Assembly: GCA_016926925.1 (NCBI GenBank)
Contig: JAFGNQ010000336.1
Coordinates: forward strand, 1 to 7,408
Reading direction: 5' to 3'
Source of the DNA: Candidatus Aminicenantota bacterium
GTDB lineage: Bacteria; Acidobacteriota; Aminicenantia; Aminicenantales; Aminicenantaceae
Length of the DNA: 7,408 nt
Below the pieces are notes generated by a model, which saw only the letters and a program-made list of their open reading frames with translations, did no database searches and was not told the DNA's origin. Made by a program: the position numbers and the translations under genes. Shown here piece by piece: positions 5,099 to 7,408 of this stretch; within the stretch, counting starts at the first letter, position 1; every line of letters starts with the position of its first letter.

Positions 5099-6238
5099 AT
5101 GGGCATCGACTGGTTGTTGCGGGATAAGGAGAAAAAGGACCATCTGCTCTGGGGAGAGGAGTATTTCGGTAAAGAGCCGCCCTGCACCGTCTACGAAAAG
5201 AGGCCTGTGCTCGATGCAGCGGGCAAAGAAATCGATGGGCTCTATTCCGCTTGGATAACGCTCAACAATCCGGCTCAATACAATTCCTACACCACCAAGA
5301 TGGTCAAAGGTGTAATCGCCGGGTTCCAGAATGCTTCTCTGGACCGAAGCGTTGTCACGGTCGTCTTCACGGCAGTGGGAGACCGAGCCTTCTGCACCGG
5401 AGGCAACACCAAGGAATATGCGGAATATTACTCAGGAAGACCCAACGAATACGGCGAGTACATGGACCTCTTCAACGGCATGGTGGACTCTATCCTGATG
5501 TGCAAAAAACCCACCCTCTGTCGTGTGAACGGGATGCGGGTGGCCGGAGGTCAGGAGATCGGGATGGCCTGTGATCTTGCCATTTCCGCCGATACCGCCA
5601 TTTTCGGACAGGCAGGTCCCAGGCATGGATCGGCTCCCGACGGAGGTTCCTCGGATTTCCTCCCCTGGTTCTTGAGCATGGAGGATGCGATCTGGAACTG
5701 TGTGTCGTGCGAGCTTTGGAGCGCCTACAAGATGAAGAGGTTGGGAGTGATCACCAAAGCCGTGCCGGTCATCAAGCAGGGCGAGGGCTTTATCAGAAAT
5801 CCGGCGGTGATCACCGACAAGTATGTCGAAGACGGTGAGATTGTCTACGGTGATTTCCACAAAGGGGAAGCGGGGAAAAAAGCACGCGAGCTGCTCAAAA
5901 CAGCGACAATCGACTTTTCCCTTTTGGACAAAGCGGTCAACGAGGTTATCTGGAAATTCACCAACCTATTTCCCGGTTGTCTGATCAAATCCCTGGACAG
6001 TGTCAGGGCGAAAAAGAAATTCTTCTGGGATATGCAGAAGAATTACAACCGGCATTGGTTGTCTGCCAACATGATGACCGAGGCCTTTTTAGGATTCAAC
6101 GCCTTCAACACGAAAAAAATCACGGGTAAGGACGTGATTGATTTTGTCAAATACAGACAATTGATCGCTGAAGGCAGGGATGTGGACCAGTCCTTCATGG
6201 AAGCGGTCCTTCCGAAGCCGGCCGGGGAGAAGGAATAA
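5099..6238 (+). CDS. bamA: 6-oxocyclohex-1-ene-1-carbonyl-CoA hydrolase (ring-opening hydrolase)
   Basis: This 379-residue crotonase-fold enzyme of the benzoyl-CoA pathway adds water to 6-oxocyclohex-1-ene-1-carbonyl-CoA and hydrolyses the ring C-C bond, giving 3-hydroxypimeloyl-CoA in the cytoplasm. Blocks that I recognise as typical of BamA are NNPAQYNSYTTKMVKG (56-71), FCTGGNTKEYAEYY (98-111), NGMRVAGGQEIGMACD (144-159), QAGPRHGSAPDGGSSDFLPW (171-190) and FNTKKITGKD (336-345). The FCTGGN and AGGQEIG segments supply the oxyanion hole typical of crotonases. Length is normal for BamA (about 370-380) and longer than simple enoyl-CoA hydratases. The WNCVSCELWSAYKMK segment (199-213) is like what I remember from BamA of obligate anaerobes. 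AAGGAGGAG at 5088-5096 precedes the ATG. A 387-base structured intergenic region separates it from the upstream operon, so it probably has its own control. The gene is intact and widely used as a marker of anaerobic aromatic degraders. Confidence 0.97.
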   Translation: MGIDWLLRDKEKKDHLLWGEEYFGKEPPCTVYEKRPVLDAAGKEIDGLYSAWITLNNPAQYNSYTTKMVKGVIAGFQNASLDRSVVTVVFTAVGDRAFCTGGNTKEYAEYYSGRPNEYGEYMDLFNGMVDSILMCKKPTLCRVNGMRVAGGQEIGMACDLAISADTAIFGQAGPRHGSAPDGGSSDFLPWFLSMEDAIWNCVSCELWSAYKMKRLGVITKAVPVIKQGEGFIRNPAVITDKYVEDGEIVYGDFHKGEAGKKARELLKTATIDFSLLDKAVNEVIWKFTNLFPGCLIKSLDSVRAKKKFFWDMQKNYNRHWLSANMMTEAFLGFNAFNTKKITGKDVIDFVKYRQLIAEGRDVDQSFMEAVLPKPAGEKE

Positions 6239-6519
6239 GGTGCGGTTACCGTTTCCGTGATGATTTCCAAGCCAATGTTAATTGCAGGTGCTCGCCTATG
6301 TCCATTTTCGTCGAAGACCCCCCCACCACCACCATGCGACTCAAACGGACAGTGACCTTCTCCCGTTCATTACATCTGTCATCCCAGTGTAGTCTGCTGA
6401 GGACGACGGCCAGCGCTTTTTAACTCTCATGAAAGTCCGATCTGGGAAACAGTAATGCATACGGGAATAAAGAAATATGGAATAAGAATCCCATTTCATA
6501 TATCCTTTAAGGGTTCAAT
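6239..6519. other. Intergenic region between bamA and the SDR gene
   Basis: No convincing gene lies here. The 41-codon frame at 6298-6423 lacks a good ribosome site and overlaps the repeat at 6330-6362. GGAATAA occurs twice (6464-6470 and 6479-6485), and CCTTTAAGG (6504-6512) is a small palindrome just before the SDR ribosome site. The A+T-rich stretch 6451-6510 is the likeliest place for an SDR promoter, but I see no clear -35/-10 pair and no sigma-54 motif. Confidence 0.5.
6330..6362 (+). repeat. Diverged short repeat after bamA, copy 1
   Basis: The 33 bases starting CACCATGCG, with ACGGACA in the middle, match 25 of 33 positions of the segment at 7289-7321. Both copies are preceded by a CCACC-type run and lie in noncoding DNA downstream of a gene, so they may be members of a dispersed intergenic repeat family or a shared 3' element. 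Confidence 0.5.
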
Positions 6520-6521
6520 TT

Positions 6522-6528
6522 GAGGAGG
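6522..6528 (+). promoter_or_regulatory. Ribosome binding site deciding the SDR start
   Basis: GAGGAGG sits 6 bases before the ATG at 6535. A TTG at 6520 in the same frame overlaps this site and would add five residues not expected in the family, so the ATG at 6535 is chosen. Confidence 0.85.
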
Positions 6529-6534
6529 AATGCT

Positions 6535-7278
6535 ATGGATTTAGAAGGAAAAGTCGCCTTAGTCACGGGCGGAAGCATGGGCATAGGAACAGCCATTTGT
6601 TTGGATTTGGCCGACAACGGGGCCGATGTGGCTTTGACCTACCGCAAACACGGCGATGAAGCCAAGGCCATTGCCGAAAAAATTGTGAAAATGGGTCGTA
6701 AAGCGGAAACCTACGCAGTCGATGTGTCCGACTATGAGGCCGTCCAGAATCTGACTCAGAAAATCGCCGCAGATTTCGGCCGCCTGGATATTCTCATCAA
6801 CAACGCCGGCATGAACTGGGACGGCGTCATCTGGAAGATGACCGAAGAACAGTGGGATAAGGTGATCAGTGTCGATTTGAAGGGCACGTTCAACTTCATC
6901 CGAGCCGCAGCCCCGATTTTTAGGGAACAGAAGTCGGGAAAGATTGTGAACATAACTTCGATCAACGGCATGAGAGGAAGATTCGGGCAATCCAACTACA
7001 CGGCAGCCAAGGCGGGAACCATCGGTCTGACCAAGACAGTCGCCAAGGAGTTGGGGAAAGCGCAAGTCAATGTCAACGCGGTAGCACCCGGTTTGATCGA
7101 GACGGAAATGATCACCAGTATGCCTGAGGATTTCAAGCAGAGGTCCCGGGCGGAGACCGTCTTCGACAGGCTCGGGACTCCGGAAGAAGTGGCGCATTTG
7201 GTGACCTTTCTCTGCAGTGAGAAGGCCCGGCATATCACGGGCGAAGTGATCAAAGTCGACGGGGGGCAGTACATTTGA
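6535..7278 (+). CDS. Short-chain dehydrogenase/reductase, FabG-like 3-oxoacyl reductase / 3-hydroxyacyl-CoA dehydrogenase
   Basis: This 247-residue classical SDR has a Rossmann fold. The cofactor motif TGGSMGIG is at 11-18, an acidic VDVSD at 62-66, and NNAG at 89-92. The catalytic residues are S142, Y155 and K159 (NYTAAKAG). The C-terminus has the family-typical ITGEVIKVDGG (234-244). The position usually held by the tetrad asparagine is D114 (SVDLKG), a substitution seen in other SDRs. Family members reduce 3-oxoacyl-ACP with NADPH, reduce acetoacetyl-CoA, or oxidise 3-hydroxyacyl-CoA. Because BamA yields 3-hydroxypimeloyl-CoA, an attractive role is its NAD-dependent oxidation to 3-oxopimeloyl-CoA. 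Y36-R37 after the second strand would suit NADPH rather than NADH, which argues for caution. It lies 296 bases after bamA and probably has its own promoter. Fold and catalysis are secure; the substrate is not. Confidence 0.92.
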   Translation: MDLEGKVALVTGGSMGIGTAICLDLADNGADVALTYRKHGDEAKAIAEKIVKMGRKAETYAVDVSDYEAVQNLTQKIAADFGRLDILINNAGMNWDGVIWKMTEEQWDKVISVDLKGTFNFIRAAAPIFREQKSGKIVNITSINGMRGRFGQSNYTAAKAGTIGLTKTVAKELGKAQVNVNAVAPGLIETEMITSMPEDFKQRSRAETVFDRLGTPEEVAHLVTFLCSEKARHITGEVIKVDGGQYI

Positions 7279-7288
7279 TTCCACCAAC

Positions 7289-7321
7289 CACCATGCGCCT
7301 TATACGGACAATGCCTCGCTC
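7289..7321 (+). repeat. Diverged short repeat after the SDR gene, copy 2
   Basis: This is the partner of the segment at 6330-6362 (25 of 33 positions identical, no gaps). It starts 11 bases after the SDR stop codon. The similarity fades beyond the CTC at the right end. Confidence 0.5.
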
Positions 7322-7369
7322 TTCGTGCCGGCTTATCTCAATAGATCAGTCGGGAAAACGGAAATGCTG

Positions 7370-7400
7370 CTATTTTCAAGAACGATTGAAATAAAAATAG
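7370..7400. repeat. A+T-rich inverted repeat near the right edge
   Basis: TTTCAA (7374-7379) and TTGAAA (7386-7391) form a perfect stem around GAACGA. CTAT (7370-7373) can continue the stem with ATAG (7397-7400) across a 5-base insertion. It is not followed by a T-run, so it is not an obvious terminator; it could be an operator for a gene beyond the window or chance in A+T-rich DNA. Confidence 0.3.
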
Positions 7401-7408
7401 GTTAAATA

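Noticed and set aside
4870..5187. 105-codon reverse-strand frame across the intergenic region
   Set aside because: It runs through the palindrome and antisense into bamA, has no ribosome site and shows no recognisable protein character.
6244..6273. Third, degenerate copy of the sequence around direct repeat copy 1 (GGTTACCGTTT versus GGTAACCGTTT)
   Set aside because: Similarity is limited to about 11 bases and then needs gaps; chance cannot be excluded.
6396..6421. Terminator after bamA (GCTG/CAGC stem followed by TTTTT)
   Set aside because: The stem is only four pairs with an 11-base loop and two bases between the stem and the T-run, which is too weak to call.
6298..6423. 41-codon frame between bamA and the SDR gene
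   Set aside because: The ribosome site is weak, the composition is odd, and it overlaps a repeat whose second copy lies in noncoding DNA.
1..7408. CRISPR array, tRNA, rRNA, transposase or phage genes
   Set aside because: I saw no regularly spaced repeats, RNA gene signatures or mobile-element proteins in any frame.

Overview
The window looks like a piece of the chromosome of a strictly anaerobic, probably syntrophic or sulfur/metal-reducing bacterium of the Desulfobacterota (former Deltaproteobacteria) type that degrades aromatic acids. The anchor for this is a full-length bamA gene (6-oxocyclohex-1-ene-1-carbonyl-CoA hydrolase), the ring-opening enzyme of the anaerobic benzoyl-CoA pathway. 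Its internal sequence resembles what I remember of the BamA proteins of obligate anaerobes such as Geobacter. The lineage is an inference; no rRNA or tRNA gene is present to confirm it. All supported genes are on the + strand.

Region 1 (1-4711) is a tightly packed run of six genes. It encodes a three-subunit molybdenum hydroxylase of the xanthine dehydrogenase / 4-hydroxybenzoyl-CoA reductase family: an FAD subunit cut by the left edge, a two-cluster [2Fe-2S] subunit, and a molybdopterin subunit. These are followed by a 72-residue protein with a C2H2-like zinc-finger pattern, a CoxG-type SRPBCC protein, and a polytopic membrane protein of unknown family. Gaps are 24 bases or less and two subunit genes overlap by four bases, so co-transcription is likely. 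CoxG proteins attach CO dehydrogenase to the membrane in aerobes, which suggests that this enzyme works at the membrane. The FAD subunit lacks the cysteine-rich [4Fe-4S] insertion known from 4-hydroxybenzoyl-CoA reductase, so the substrate and the direction of the reaction remain open.

Region 2 (4712-5098) is a 387-base intergenic stretch with unusual structure. In order it holds a long hairpin followed by a T-run (probable terminator), a 20-base direct repeat, an imperfect palindrome of about 99 bases, a set of mutually exclusive small hairpins followed by a second T-run, and the second copy of the 20-base repeat. It ends at the bamA ribosome binding site.

Region 3 (5099-7408) holds bamA and a separate short-chain dehydrogenase/reductase (SDR) gene. 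BamA produces 3-hydroxypimeloyl-CoA; the SDR is FabG-like and could oxidise it to 3-oxopimeloyl-CoA, although an ordinary 3-oxoacyl-ACP reductase role is equally possible from sequence. The noncoding DNA after each of these genes carries a diverged copy of one short repeat. If the molybdenum enzyme does act on an aromatic CoA ester, the window would link entry of a substituted aromatic, ring opening, and the first beta-oxidation step. That link is an inference from gene order.
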